The position numbers and the translations under genes are program-made. Below, piece after piece: positions 24,825-32,184 of a stretch of 36,620 bases of DNA (within the stretch, counting starts at the first letter, position 1; each line of letters opens with the position of its first letter). The notes under the pieces are model-generated. The model was not told the DNA's origin and searched no databases. It saw only the letters and a list, made by a program, of their open reading frames with translations. The DNA is from an uncultured Clostridia bacterium (GTDB taxonomy: Bacteria > Bacillota > Clostridia > Oscillospirales > Oscillospiraceae), in the NCBI GenBank assembly GCA_945877365.1, contig CAMCRV010000022.1:1-36620 (forward strand), given 5' to 3'.

Positions 24825-24942
24825 CCCAAAGGCCCCCTTGTGTAAAGGGGGCTGTCAGCGAAGCTGACTGGGGGATTGACAACCCCTCCGGCAAAAATCA
24901 ATAGATTTTTGCCACCTCCCCTTACACAGGGGAGGCTTTGGG
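24825..24942. mobile_element. MITE-like palindromic element, 118 bp
   Basis: The ends are inverted: CCCAAAGGCCCCCTTGTGTAA at the left against CCCAAAGCCTCCCCTGTGTAA (reverse strand) at the right, differing at a few positions. Inside are hairpins GCCCCC/GGGGGC, GTCAGC/GCTGAC and GGCAAAAATC/GATTTTTGCC. It has no coding frame. Elements with these CCCCCTTGTGTAAAGGGGGC and GTCAGCGAAGCTGAC blocks are frequent between genes in Clostridia (from memory). No clear target-site duplication is seen. The rest of the 24769-25002 gap shows nothing. Confidence 0.75.
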
Positions 24943-25002
24943 CATCCCCACAAATAACAATTTATCAATCTGCTGAGTAAAACCGATAAGCACAAATTTC
25001 AA

Positions 25003-25028
25003 AGCGGGGCGTCGTATGACGCCCCGCT
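25003..25028 (-). terminator. Terminator of the Rrf2 gene
   Basis: An 11-bp perfect GC-rich stem (25003-25013 with 25018-25028, loop of 4), followed on the minus strand by TTTGAAATTT, 5 nt after the Rrf2 stop. Confidence 0.8.
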
Positions 25029-25033
25029 GGCTG

Positions 25034-25465
25034 TTATATGACATAATCGTCTCCGGCAGTGCCCTGCTCCATCAGATCCGCAATGGTAACGCTCTGCAGG
25101 TAATCGTGAATGACCTTCTCCAGCCCCTGCCACAGAGGCAAGGTACGGCACCGTCCCGACCGGGGGCAGGGCTCCGCATCCTTCTCCAGGCAGGACACAG
25201 GGGCAAGGGATTCCTCCGTTAATTGTAAGATACTTCCTACCGTATATTGATCCGGCGTTTTGTTCAGCCGATAGCCGCCGCCCTTCCCCCTGAGACTGTC
25301 CACAACCCTGTTCTTTACCAGCATCCGTATGATGCTTTCCAGGTATTTTTCGGAAATCTCCTGACGCTGGGCAATCCCCCGCAGGGAAATGAATTCTCCC
25401 GTCTGATGTTCCGCCAGATCAATCATAATCCGCAAGGCATAGCGCCCTTTTGTAGAAATCAGCAT
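25034..25465 (-). CDS. Rrf2-family regulator (IscR/CymR-like) with three cysteines
   Basis: A 143-residue Rrf2 regulator. MLISTKGRYALRIMIDLA is the classic start, followed by a winged helix (LRGIAQRQEISEKYLESII, then RGKGGGYRL in the wing). Cysteines at 92, 100 and 106 are close to the cluster ligands of IscR (92, 98, 104), so an Fe-S cluster is possible. CymR-type proteins lack these and respond to cysteine through CysK. Its place between metY and cysK, divergent from cysK, argues for control of cysteine supply. It has its own promoter and terminator. Function is by family and context. Confidence 0.88.
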   Translation of the reverse strand: MLISTKGRYALRIMIDLAEHQTGEFISLRGIAQRQEISEKYLESIIRMLVKNRVVDSLRGKGGGYRLNKTPDQYTVGSILQLTEESLAPVSCLEKDAEPCPRSGRCRTLPLWQGLEKVIHDYLQSVTIADLMEQGTAGDDYVI

Positions 25466-25490
25466 ATGGTTCCCTCCTTATCTATATCCT

Positions 25491-25519
25491 ATTATACAGC
25501 AAGGTTTATGGGAAATCAA
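25491..25519 (-). promoter_or_regulatory. Promoter of the Rrf2 gene
   Basis: On the minus strand: TTGATT (25514-25519), 17-nt spacer, TATAAT (25491-25496), followed by a strong AAGGAGG ribosome binding site. Its -35 lies 14 nt from the -35 of the cysK promoter, so one bound regulator could affect both. Confidence 0.85.
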
Positions 25520-25532
25520 GTGAGATTTTCTG

Positions 25533-25561
25533 TTGACAAATCCATCCGGCTGTTGTATAAT
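25533..25561 (+). promoter_or_regulatory. Consensus promoter of cysK
   Basis: TTGACA (25533-25538), 17-nt spacer, TATAAT (25556-25561). It matches consensus in both boxes, as the metY promoter does. The leader is about 115 nt. Confidence 0.9.
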
Positions 25562-25594
25562 CCAGGTATTCCTAGTATGAAGGTGGGAAATTAA

Positions 25595-25681
25595 ATGAAG
25601 AACGCGAAAATATTCTTCCGATGTTGGTGCCTTCACTTTGAAACAACCACGAATTTTCACACAACAAACAGGAGGAATTGA
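25595..25681 (+). CDS. 28-residue leader peptide with Cys-Trp-Cys upstream of cysK
   Basis: A short frame in the cysK leader runs from ATG 25595 to TGA 25679-25681. AAGGTGGG sits 7 nt upstream, a good ribosome binding site. The peptide begins [16 protein letters not shown]; Cys10 and Cys12 flank a Trp. The stop is 2 nt before the cysK ATG, and the cysK GGAGG lies inside the leader frame, so translation of the two should be coupled. No family is recognised. Like the metY leader it starts MKN and has clustered Cys codons. Translation is inferred. Confidence 0.55.
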   Translation: MKNAKIFFRCWCLHFETTTNFHTTNRRN

Positions 25682-25683
25682 TT

Positions 25684-26616
25684 ATGAGTAAGATTTATAC
25701 ATCCGCCGATCAGCTGATTGGTAAAACTCCGCTGCTGGAGCTGGTACATATTGAGAAGGAACTGGGTCTGGAGGCAAAGATCCTTGCCAAGCTGGAATAC
25801 TTCAATCCCGCAGGTTCCGTAAAGGACCGTATCGCCAAGGCTATGATCGACGACGCGGAAGCCAGCGGCGCGCTGAAGCCCGGCAGCGTCATCATTGAGC
25901 CCACCTCCGGCAACACCGGCATTGGCCTTGCCTCCGTAGCTGCCGCCCGGGGCTACCGCATCATCATTGTCATGCCCGAGACCATGAGCGTGGAACGCCG
26001 CCAGCTGATGAAGGCCTACGGCGCAGAACTGGTGCTGACAGAGGGCGCCAAGGGTATGAAGGGCGCCATTGCCAAGGCCGATGAGCTGGCAAAGGAAATT
26101 CCGGGCAGCTTCATCCCCGGCCAGTTTGTAAACCCCGCCAACCCTGCCGTTCACCGCGCCACCACCGGTCCTGAAATCTGGGAGGACACCGACGGCAAGG
26201 TGGATATCTTTGTGGCAGGCGTGGGCACCGGCGGCACCGTCACCGGTGTGGGTGAGTACCTCAAGAGCCAGAATCCCAATGTGAAGGTGGTGGCCGTGGA
26301 GCCTGCCGGTTCTCCCGTGCTGAGCAAGGGCACCCCCGGCGCCCACAAGATTCAGGGCATCGGTGCCGGCTTTGTCCCAGCGGTTCTGAACACCGGTGTT
26401 TACGACGAGATCATTGCGGTTGAGAATGAAGCTGCTTTCGCCACCGGCAAGAAGATCGGCAAGTCTGAGGGTGTTCTGGTGGGCATTTCTTCCGGCGCCG
26501 CAGTTTCCGCCGCCATCGAGCTGGCAAAGCGTCCCGAGAACAAGGGCAAGACCATCGTCGCCCTGCTGCCGGACACCGGCGACCGGTACCTCTCCACCCC
26601 GCTTTTCGCAGAGTAA
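25684..26616 (+). CDS. cysK: Cysteine synthase (O-acetylserine thiol-lyase)
   Basis: A 310-residue PLP enzyme making cysteine from O-acetylserine and sulfide. Lys47 in [11 protein letters not shown] binds [14 protein letters not shown] (TSGNTG at 74-79) holds the substrate loop, [15 protein letters not shown] binds the cofactor phosphate, and GISSGAAV is near the C-terminus. All catalytic motifs are intact and the length is normal. ATG at 25684 has GGAGG 8 nt upstream. It is divergent from the Rrf2 gene. In Bacilli, CysK also acts as co-regulator of CymR, so a regulatory role is possible here, but the Cys-rich Rrf2 makes that uncertain. Confidence 0.95.
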   Translation: MSKIYTSADQLIGKTPLLELVHIEKELGLEAKILAKLEYFNPAGSVKDRIAKAMIDDAEASGALKPGSVIIEPTSGNTGIGLASVAAARGYRIIIVMPETMSVERRQLMKAYGAELVLTEGAKGMKGAIAKADELAKEIPGSFIPGQFVNPANPAVHRATTGPEIWEDTDGKVDIFVAGVGTGGTVTGVGEYLKSQNPNVKVVAVEPAGSPVLSKGTPGAHKIQGIGAGFVPAVLNTGVYDEIIAVENEAAFATGKKIGKSEGVLVGISSGAAVSAAIELAKRPENKGKTIVALLPDTGDRYLSTPLFAE

Positions 26617-26622
26617 TACTAT

Positions 26623-27208
26623 TTCTCAATAAAATTATTTAATTTTATTGAGAAGACACCGCCTTGCGGCGTTGTCGATTCTATGATTTTCGAGATAGAA
26701 AATCATAGAATCCCGTCTCATTAGGATCTTCATATTAAATTCCCATGCGCCACAGACGCGCCACGATAAATGAAAGCTTTGGGGCATGGGAATTTTTGTA
26801 CATCAATTCCGGTTGCCCCGTTAGGGGCGAGGAATTGGTACATTTTCAATTTTACTGTGAAGACTTTCACAGTAAAAACTTCAATTCTGACGAATTAAAG
26901 TTTTTAATTGAATATCAGTATAAAGCAAGTCAAAACCTCCGGCTAAGCCGGAGGCAGACTGTCAAAAAAGCCTCGCCCAGTTCGCTGCGTCAGCAGCGAA
27001 TAGAGTCTGAATCATTTTCTGTCAGGACATGTGCCTGACAGAAAATACAGCTCAGGCTGCAAGTGCGGTGCGTCGCGCAGCGAATCAAAATTAACAATTG
27101 CCAGTGGCAATTGCTCAATAATTTAGCGCGCAGCAGACTGCAAAAATCTGGCGGAAAAGCCCGAAGGGGTTTTTCGACAAGCTCACCGGAGGTGAAGCAC
27201 CTCCGGTG
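26623..27208. repeat. Gene-free array of about ten consecutive stem-loops
   Basis: The 596 bp between the convergent cysK and ADP-ribosylglycohydrolase genes hold no credible gene. Dyads by eye: 26623-26654 (15-bp arms), 26677-26712 (15 bp), 26737-26795 (12 bp, long loop), 26797-26842 (nested), 26850-26877 (12 bp), 26874-26905, 26936-26954 (8 bp), 26981-27000 (8 bp, inside a CAGACT/AGTCTG stem), 27014-27046 (13 bp), 27095-27113 (8 bp), 27154-27175 (9 bp with one G-U), 27184-27208 (11 bp). Most arms are perfect and the sequences mostly differ, so it is not a simple tandem repeat. Possible explanations are a composite of inserted palindromic elements, a structured RNA, or a decayed mobile element. 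Confidence 0.8.
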
Positions 27209-27212
27209 TTCA

Positions 27213-28007
27213 TTATGAATGCAGCGTTTCCTCAAACTGCCGTAGAACCTGCCGCAAATCCTCCGGCAGTCGCTGACGGCACTGCTGTTTCAGTTCCTCC
27301 GGGACGCCGTAGAAACCCTCGGCCATGGAACCGGCGATTGCCGTAAGGGTATCGCAGTCGCCGCCCAAAGAGACGGCAGTGCGGATTACATCTTCAAAGC
27401 TGTCCCCCTCCAGAAAGGCGGTAATGGCTTCCGGGACGGTTTCCTGACAGCTTTCCACATGGCAGTAGGTGGGGCGGATCTCGTCGCAGGTGCGGCTCAG
27501 GTCGTAATGGAAATTGGCTTCGATGTAAGCCTTGATCTCCGCCTTGCTGCTGCCGGTGCGGGCCAAAAAGATTGCGCTGGCGGTAGCCTCCGCGCCCTTG
27601 ATGCCCTCGGGGTGATTGTGGGTGACTTCTGCGGACAGTCGTGCCATATGGCGAACGGTTTGCAGATCGTCAAACAGCCATCCGGCAGAGGATACCCGCA
27701 TGGCAGAGCCATTGCCGTAGCTGCCGTAGGGCTGGGGATTGGGACTTTTCAGCCAGCGGCGGAACATTCCGCCGTAGCCCGCATAAGGGAACTTTCGCCC
27801 ATAGTGCTGCATGGACTGAATCAGCCTCTTGCGAATGACAGCATCCTCCTGCGGTGCTCCCAGAAAGGCATCCGCCACCGCGAGGATCATCACGCTGTCG
27901 TCGGTATAGGTGGAATCCGGGGAAAACAGGGGAAAATCCTTGCTCTTACTCCCCCGGTCAAATTCATAGGGGCTTCCGATGATATCCCCCAAAATTGCTC
28001 CGTACAT
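27213..28007 (-). CDS. ADP-ribosylglycohydrolase (DraG/ARH family)
   Basis: A 264-residue member of the ADP-ribosylglycohydrolase family, which removes ADP-ribose from proteins or small molecules using a two-Mg2+ site. Motifs are GAILGDIIGSPYE at the start, TDDS at 35-38 (metal ligands), THNHPEGIKGA, and SLGGDCDTLTAIAGSMAEGFYG (second metal-binding set). ATG at 28005-28007 has GGGAGG upstream and overlaps the VWA stop by one base (TAATG). It is the last gene of the macro/VWA/ARH operon. Substrate unknown. Confidence 0.9.
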   Translation of the reverse strand: MYGAILGDIIGSPYEFDRGSKSKDFPLFSPDSTYTDDSVMILAVADAFLGAPQEDAVIRKRLIQSMQHYGRKFPYAGYGGMFRRWLKSPNPQPYGSYGNGSAMRVSSAGWLFDDLQTVRHMARLSAEVTHNHPEGIKGAEATASAIFLARTGSSKAEIKAYIEANFHYDLSRTCDEIRPTYCHVESCQETVPEAITAFLEGDSFEDVIRTAVSLGGDCDTLTAIAGSMAEGFYGVPEELKQQCRQRLPEDLRQVLRQFEETLHS

Positions 28008-28654
28008 TATCTCTTCCTCCCGTTGAAGTCCGCGTTGATTTTCTGCTTCCAGTCTGCTGCCAGCGGGGCGCTGCGGCGCACCTGGCACACTGCCTCGCTG
28101 ACGGAAGAGTAGAGCGCTTCCGTGCCCATGCTGTCGGCGTGATAGTCGGCGGCGCAGTCCGCCCGGATGCCGAACCGGGCAGCTTCCCGGGCGGCGTCGA
28201 TGTTGGCGCCCAGGAACAGGAACTCCCAGCCATACCGTTCCCGCTGCCGTTCGATCATAGCCTTGACCTTGTCGTAGGTATAGCGGCGGCTGGCGTTCTC
28301 CATGCCGTCCGTAGTGATGACGAACAGGGTTTTCTCGGGACGATCTTCCTCCCGGGCGTACTTGTGGACATTGCCGATGTGATGGATGGCCCCGCCCACC
28401 GCGTCCAGCAGGGCGGTGCAGCCCCGGACATCGTATTCCTTTTCCGTCAGAGCGGGCACCCGGTCGAGGGAAACCCGGTCGTGGATCACCTCCGTTTCGT
28501 TGTCGAAGAGCACCGTGGAGATGACCGCCTCACCGGGCTCGCCCCGCTGTTTTTCGATCATGGCGTTAAAGCCGCCGATGGTGTCCCCTTCCAGCCCCGC
28601 CATGGAGCCGCTGCGATCCAGGATAAATACCAGTTCCGTCAGATTCTTTTTCAT
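28007..28654 (-). CDS. VWA-domain protein
   Basis: A 215-residue protein that is nearly all one von Willebrand A domain. The MIDAS motif DRSGSM is at 13-18, a Thr/Asp-bearing loop follows (RGCTALLDAV), and the third site is ITTDGMENAS. No signal peptide or TM segment is seen, so it is cytoplasmic. VWA domains of this type bind partner proteins through a metal. It has AGGAGG upstream and sits between the macro and ARH genes, suggesting a scaffold or adaptor for ADP-ribose turnover. That role is an inference. Confidence 0.88.
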   Translation of the reverse strand: MKKNLTELVFILDRSGSMAGLEGDTIGGFNAMIEKQRGEPGEAVISTVLFDNETEVIHDRVSLDRVPALTEKEYDVRGCTALLDAVGGAIHHIGNVHKYAREEDRPEKTLFVITTDGMENASRRYTYDKVKAMIERQRERYGWEFLFLGANIDAAREAARFGIRADCAADYHADSMGTEALYSSVSEAVCQVRRSAPLAADWKQKINADFNGRKR

Positions 28655-28665
28655 ATTGTTATCCT

Positions 28666-28704
28666 CCTATACTGTGGTGTTTTTGTTTACACCCATAGTA
28701 TAGG
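28666..28704. promoter_or_regulatory. Palindrome just before the VWA gene
   Basis: CCTATACT (28666-28673) and AGTATAGG (28697-28704) are perfect inverted arms, with inner GGTGT/ACACC pairing. One arm overlaps the AGGAGG ribosome binding site of the VWA gene. It could be a hairpin controlling translation or an operator. The space from 28655 to 28742 has no clear promoter with normal spacing. Confidence 0.5.
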
Positions 28705-28742
28705 AGATTTTTCGTGCCCCGTGGTCAACTGTCAGGGGACAT

Positions 28743-29801
28743 TTATCCCCCCAGCAGGCTCTGATCAAACTCAAACAGAGCCGCGTTGATGTCGAACAGG
28801 TTGAAATTTCTCTCCCGGATGAAGTACATGATGATCACATCGAATTTGCTGCTGTTGGTCAGGGCATAACCCGCCCGGCCAATGAGATCCCGGGTCTGCT
28901 CCAGGTCAAGCTCCAATGCCAGCGCCAGGGCAATGGCGGTGGGCTTGGTGGGCTGATAGTAGGGATTATTTCGGATTTTGGAGAAATGCTGCCGGGAGAG
29001 GTTGGCTTTGGTGTAGATTTCAGAATCCTTTTTCCCGGTCTGGTCAATGAGCTTCAGCAGGGTCTCGGAAAAGCCAGCATCCGTCTCCGCCAGAAGGTCG
29101 GTAAGGCTGGGCTTTGATTTCGCATAAGGAAGGGGAATGCTGTTCCTGTCAGCCAGGGATGGGGCAGCTTCTGCGCATTCCATCGGCAAACAGAAGTCAT
29201 CCAGCGCATCCCACTCCCGGCGAATCACTTCCCGACGGTTATGGTAGGGCGAAATCTGCCGTGCAGTCTTTTCCTGTATGTAGTTGTCATCAATGAAGCT
29301 GGCAACTTCCCTGTAGCGCTGCCGGGAAAGCTGAAAGGCCTCCCGGTCGAACACCACAAGGGAAACCATCATTTCATGGTCAATCAGAAAGCCGCGAATG
29401 GCATTCAGCGCGATTTGCAGAGCCTTGTCCTTGGGAAAACCATAATTCCCGGTGGAAATCAGGGGAAACGCGATGGATTCACAGCCATTTTCCCACGCCA
29501 GCGCAAGGGCGGATTCATAGCAGCTGCGCAGCAGTCTGGCTTCCCCCAACAGGCCGCCCCGCCATACCGGGCCAACGGTATGGATGACATACTTCGCATT
29601 CAAGTCAAAGCCGGGGGTGATGGCGGCTTCCCCCACGCCGATTCTGCCGATTTTCTCCCGTGCCGCCAGCAGCTCCGGCCCGGCCGCCCGGTGAATCCCC
29701 GCATCCACCCCGCTGCCGATCACGGGCTTTGGATTGGCAGTGTTCACAATGGCATCCACCCGCATTTGGGTGATATCGTTTCGTACAATCTCAAAGGGCA
29801 T
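28743..29801 (-). CDS. Macro-domain protein with C-terminal HTH-like domain
   Basis: A 352-residue protein. Residues 1-165 are a macro domain: NDITQMRVDAIVNTANP, GSGVDAGIHRAAGPEL, GEAAITPGF, KYVIHTVGPVW, and the phosphate-binding loop PLISTGNYGFP. Such domains bind or hydrolyse ADP-ribose. From about residue 240 an all-helical domain (ETLLKLIDQTGKKDSEIY, LSRQHFSKIRNNP, KPTAIALALALELD) looks like an XRE-type helix-turn-helix, followed by about 40 more residues. ATG at 29799-29801 is preferred (AGGTGG 5 nt upstream) over a GTG nine bases earlier. It leads the three-gene operon. It could sense ADP-ribose and regulate its own operon; that is a hypothesis. Confidence 0.88.
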   Translation of the reverse strand: MPFEIVRNDITQMRVDAIVNTANPKPVIGSGVDAGIHRAAGPELLAAREKIGRIGVGEAAITPGFDLNAKYVIHTVGPVWRGGLLGEARLLRSCYESALALAWENGCESIAFPLISTGNYGFPKDKALQIALNAIRGFLIDHEMMVSLVVFDREAFQLSRQRYREVASFIDDNYIQEKTARQISPYHNRREVIRREWDALDDFCLPMECAEAAPSLADRNSIPLPYAKSKPSLTDLLAETDAGFSETLLKLIDQTGKKDSEIYTKANLSRQHFSKIRNNPYYQPTKPTAIALALALELDLEQTRDLIGRAGYALTNSSKFDVIIMYFIRERNFNLFDINAALFEFDQSLLGG

Positions 29802-29825
29802 ATTTTCCACCTGCCTTTTTTCTAC

Positions 29826-29854
29826 ATCATAAATTCCGTATTCCGGAAAGTCAA
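29826..29854 (-). promoter_or_regulatory. Promoter of the macro/VWA/ARH operon with spacer dyad
   Basis: On the minus strand: TTGACT (29849-29854), 17-nt spacer, TATGAT (29826-29831). The spacer contains the dyad TTCCG-GAATA-CGGAA, a plausible operator. Confidence 0.75.
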
Positions 29855-29881
29855 CACGAATTATTGCAATAGCGCCCCCAT

Positions 29882-29974
29882 ATGAGCGTTATGAATATCA
29901 AGCAGACCGTGGAGCGCGCCAACGCCAGCGGCATCCGCGCCGGAGCCTTCGCGGTTTTACGGCAGGCAAAATAA
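29882..29974 (+). CDS. Small ORF of 30 residues, possibly a gene remnant
   Basis: ATG at 29882 gives MSVMNIKQTVERANASGI and a basic end (LRQAK), stopping at TAA 29974. There is no ribosome binding site or clear promoter, and a stop lies in frame just upstream. A strong terminator follows 5 nt after the stop, as at the end of a real gene. I do not recognise the sequence. It is probably the 3' remnant of a deleted plus-strand gene. Confidence 0.3.
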   Translation: MSVMNIKQTVERANASGIRAGAFAVLRQAK

Positions 29975-29979
29975 AATTC

Positions 29980-30017
29980 GCCCAGATGGGAATTTGTGTT
30001 CCCGTCTGGGCAATCTT
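29980..30017 (+). terminator. Rho-independent terminator
   Basis: GCCCAGATGGGAA (29980-29992) pairs over 13 positions (one T-G) with 29999-30011, followed by AATCTTTTTG. The stretch 30018-30217 beyond it holds nothing I can call. Confidence 0.8.
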
Positions 30018-30217
30018 TTTGTTTCCGGCGTCCTTATGTTCAAGCAGATTCTGCACTAACGCAGATGTCTCCGGAGCAATCATCTCTTTCTTCTTATTGT
30101 AATTCACTTGTCAAGCATCAAATCGACAAACTGAAAGTTTCACATCGCATTTCTCGCAGTCAAGCCCGCAGTATGCAATCATTTTCTTCACAGATTTGTA
30201 CCGCCTCATATTTCGTT

Positions 30218-30826
30218 TTATCCTTTGCGTCGTCCCAGATAGCGAAAAACCCGGTGACGGTAATCCAGATATGCGCTGCCGAACACAACGGTCAGATAAC
30301 GCTCCTCCTGCAAAATCTGCAGGTGCAGCATTACGATTGCAAAAACAGTGAACATCCCTGTCAGCAGATTACAGTACATCAGCAGCACGCCGATATACTG
30401 CAAGTCAAAGCCCAGAAATGCCGGATTTCGGCTGTAGGCGTAAATACCGTCTGTTACCAATTCTGTTTTATCCCTGTCCGGGATGCCTGCCCGCCAGCTG
30501 TCCTTCATGCACAGAACGGAAATCAGAAAGATCAAATCACCCACCATACCTACGCAGAACCCGGTAAAGCGGGCGTTCGCGCTCAGATGGCTCCAGCCAA
30601 ATGTGATGGACAGCAGCTGCGCAGGGATAATCCCCACGGTGGCAATTCCCATCAGTGTCTCCACTGTGTGGGTCTGGGTGTCCTTTCTGCGCCCGATCTG
30701 CATGGTTCGGATGCCCCGGCGCTTCTGCCGCCACTGTTTCACAAGATAAATCCCATAAAACACCGCCAAAACCAACAACGCCAGTATGCGGTAGGGTAAG
30801 GATGCTTCCAATGACACTGTTATCAT
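30218..30826 (-). CDS. Integral membrane methyltransferase, ICMT/phospholipid methyltransferase-like
   Basis: A 202-residue membrane protein with about five hydrophobic segments. The C-terminal part has the family pattern GIYAYSRNPAFLGFDLQYIG, then EERYLTVVFGSAYLDYRHRVFRYLG. This matches the SAM-dependent isoprenylcysteine carboxyl methyltransferase and phospholipid methyltransferase fold. The RNP and the E-E-R...Y motifs form the SAM site. In bacteria the substrates of this branch are mostly unknown. It lies 19 nt after the lipoprotein gene on the same strand. Confidence 0.82.
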   Translation of the reverse strand: MITVSLEASLPYRILALLVLAVFYGIYLVKQWRQKRRGIRTMQIGRRKDTQTHTVETLMGIATVGIIPAQLLSITFGWSHLSANARFTGFCVGMVGDLIFLISVLCMKDSWRAGIPDRDKTELVTDGIYAYSRNPAFLGFDLQYIGVLLMYCNLLTGMFTVFAIVMLHLQILQEERYLTVVFGSAYLDYRHRVFRYLGRRKG

Positions 30827-30845
30827 TTTTCGTTCCTTTCCGGCA

Positions 30846-31556
30846 CTACCCGTGGTAATCGCCAGTAGCGGAGTTTACCGCCACAAAGGGGACGATCTCG
30901 CCGCCCACCTCCACATAGACCTGATAGATGCCGTCTCCCAGATCCTCGTAGTATTCCGGGAGCACACCGTATTTTGCGAGCAAGTCCTCCGCGAGGGCTT
31001 TTTTCCACGGTTCGTCCTCCGTGGCTTTTTCCCAGTTGGGCGGGAGGGGATCCTCCTGATCGCCGTACACCCAGTAGATTGTCATATCCTGATAGTCCAT
31101 TTCCAGCCCGGCCACACCGTTTTCCGAGGTGATGCGCATATCCCAGTTTTTGGAGGCCTGCTCCAAATCTGAGGTCAGAAGCGCGTGAAGGGTATTGTTC
31201 GCTACCGAGTAGGTGCCATGCCAGCCCTCCGCGCCGATGTACCAGCTCATTTCCCCGTTTCCGCGAATTTCCATACTGGCGCCCCACTCCCCATAGCCGG
31301 GGAACAGATCGAGAGAATCCGCAAAGGCCGCAAGGTCATTCCTGTTTTGATCTAAATGCCAGGGGCCGACGAGTTCGAGATTCATTGAAACGGGTTCTTC
31401 CGTTGCATCTGTGGTTTCTGCGGCCTCGGTTTCTGTCTGTGCAGTCGCCTGGGTATGGACTTCCTGAAAATCTGGTGCGGGTTCCGTATTCCTGCTGCAC
31501 GCTTCCAAGCTGAAGCACAGGGTTACGGCCAGAAGCAGGCCGAAAAGCCTTTTCAT
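30846..31556 (-). CDS. Lipoprotein of unknown function
   Basis: A 236-residue secreted lipoprotein. The signal peptide is MKRLFGLLLAVTLCFSLEAC, with lipobox LEAC and lipidated Cys20. A Thr/Glu-rich linker (about 35-55) follows, then a globular part with many Trp, Gly and Asp residues (GPWHLDQNRNDL, GNGEMSWYIGAEGWHG, DMTIYWVYGDQEDPLP) that looks like a beta-rich domain. ATG at 31554-31556 has AAGGAG upstream. No known family is recognised. It is likely co-transcribed with the hydrolase (25-nt gap) and the methyltransferase-like gene. Confidence 0.85.
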   Translation of the reverse strand: MKRLFGLLLAVTLCFSLEACSRNTEPAPDFQEVHTQATAQTETEAAETTDATEEPVSMNLELVGPWHLDQNRNDLAAFADSLDLFPGYGEWGASMEIRGNGEMSWYIGAEGWHGTYSVANNTLHALLTSDLEQASKNWDMRITSENGVAGLEMDYQDMTIYWVYGDQEDPLPPNWEKATEDEPWKKALAEDLLAKYGVLPEYYEDLGDGIYQVYVEVGGEIVPFVAVNSATGDYHG

Positions 31557-31581
31557 AATAAAAATCTCCTTTTTCGTAAGG

Positions 31582-32184
31582 TTATCGAATGGAACTGCTG
31601 ATCCATTGATCAAGGACTTTCATTTTTTCCTCTGTATGGAACCAGTGTTCTCCATCTTTCATTACAGTAAGCTTTGCGCCAATTTGGTCTGCGAACCCGG
31701 AAACGGTCTCCCAGGAAGTTAGTTGATCCTTTCCGCCATACAAAATGCAGGTGGGGACACTCCACTTGATAGGATGCTTTCGCACATAGCACAGATACTC
31801 CCAGGATAAGGTTTCTCCAAATTCCGTAGGAATCTCTTTCTTGGTTTTCAGCTCATTCTCTGTTACATGGGACCACATCATCATATTTGCAATGAGCTGT
31901 TCCATGTTTACGATAGGTGAAATAAACATGGCCTGGGAAATATTCTTTTCACCCAAGGCATTCATGGAGAAAAAAGCCCCGATGCTGTTTGCAATCAAAA
32001 TAACAGAATCATATCCCTCGCTGTGCAGATCAAAGAAACGAGGAAATTCCTCTTTTGCTTCCCAGGGAGTCTGTGCGTGATAGTCAAATCCTATCACATC
32101 ACTATCGGGAAAGAGGGGGCGGTAATGCTTCGCTTCCTCTGCGCTGCCGCCTTTGCCATGTACATATACGATTAAGCGTCTCAT
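31582..32184 (-). CDS. Alpha/beta hydrolase
   Basis: A 200-residue single-domain hydrolase. The oxyanion region is VYVHGKGGSAEE. The nucleophile elbow is IANSIGAFFS with Ser67, where the usual first Gly of GxSxG is Ala. The acid is probably Asp153 (YGGKDQLTSWE), and the base His180 or His183 in DGEHWFHTEE. No signal peptide is present, so it is cytoplasmic. The ATG overlaps the stop of the frame upstream (ATGA), showing coupling to the degenerate gene before it. Substrate unknown. Confidence 0.88.
   Translation of the reverse strand: MRRLIVYVHGKGGSAEEAKHYRPLFPDSDVIGFDYHAQTPWEAKEEFPRFFDLHSEGYDSVILIANSIGAFFSMNALGEKNISQAMFISPIVNMEQLIANMMMWSHVTENELKTKKEIPTEFGETLSWEYLCYVRKHPIKWSVPTCILYGGKDQLTSWETVSGFADQIGAKLTVMKDGEHWFHTEEKMKVLDQWISSSIR

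Noticed and set aside
26623..27208. CRISPR array or protein gene in the hairpin region
   Set aside because: The hairpins mostly differ and are irregularly spaced. The short frames here start without ribosome binding sites and run through palindromes.
29898..30107. Minus-strand frame of 69 residues starting at a GTG
   Set aside because: No ribosome binding site. It runs through the plus-strand terminator at 29980 and ends in low-complexity Arg-rich sequence opposite the small ORF.
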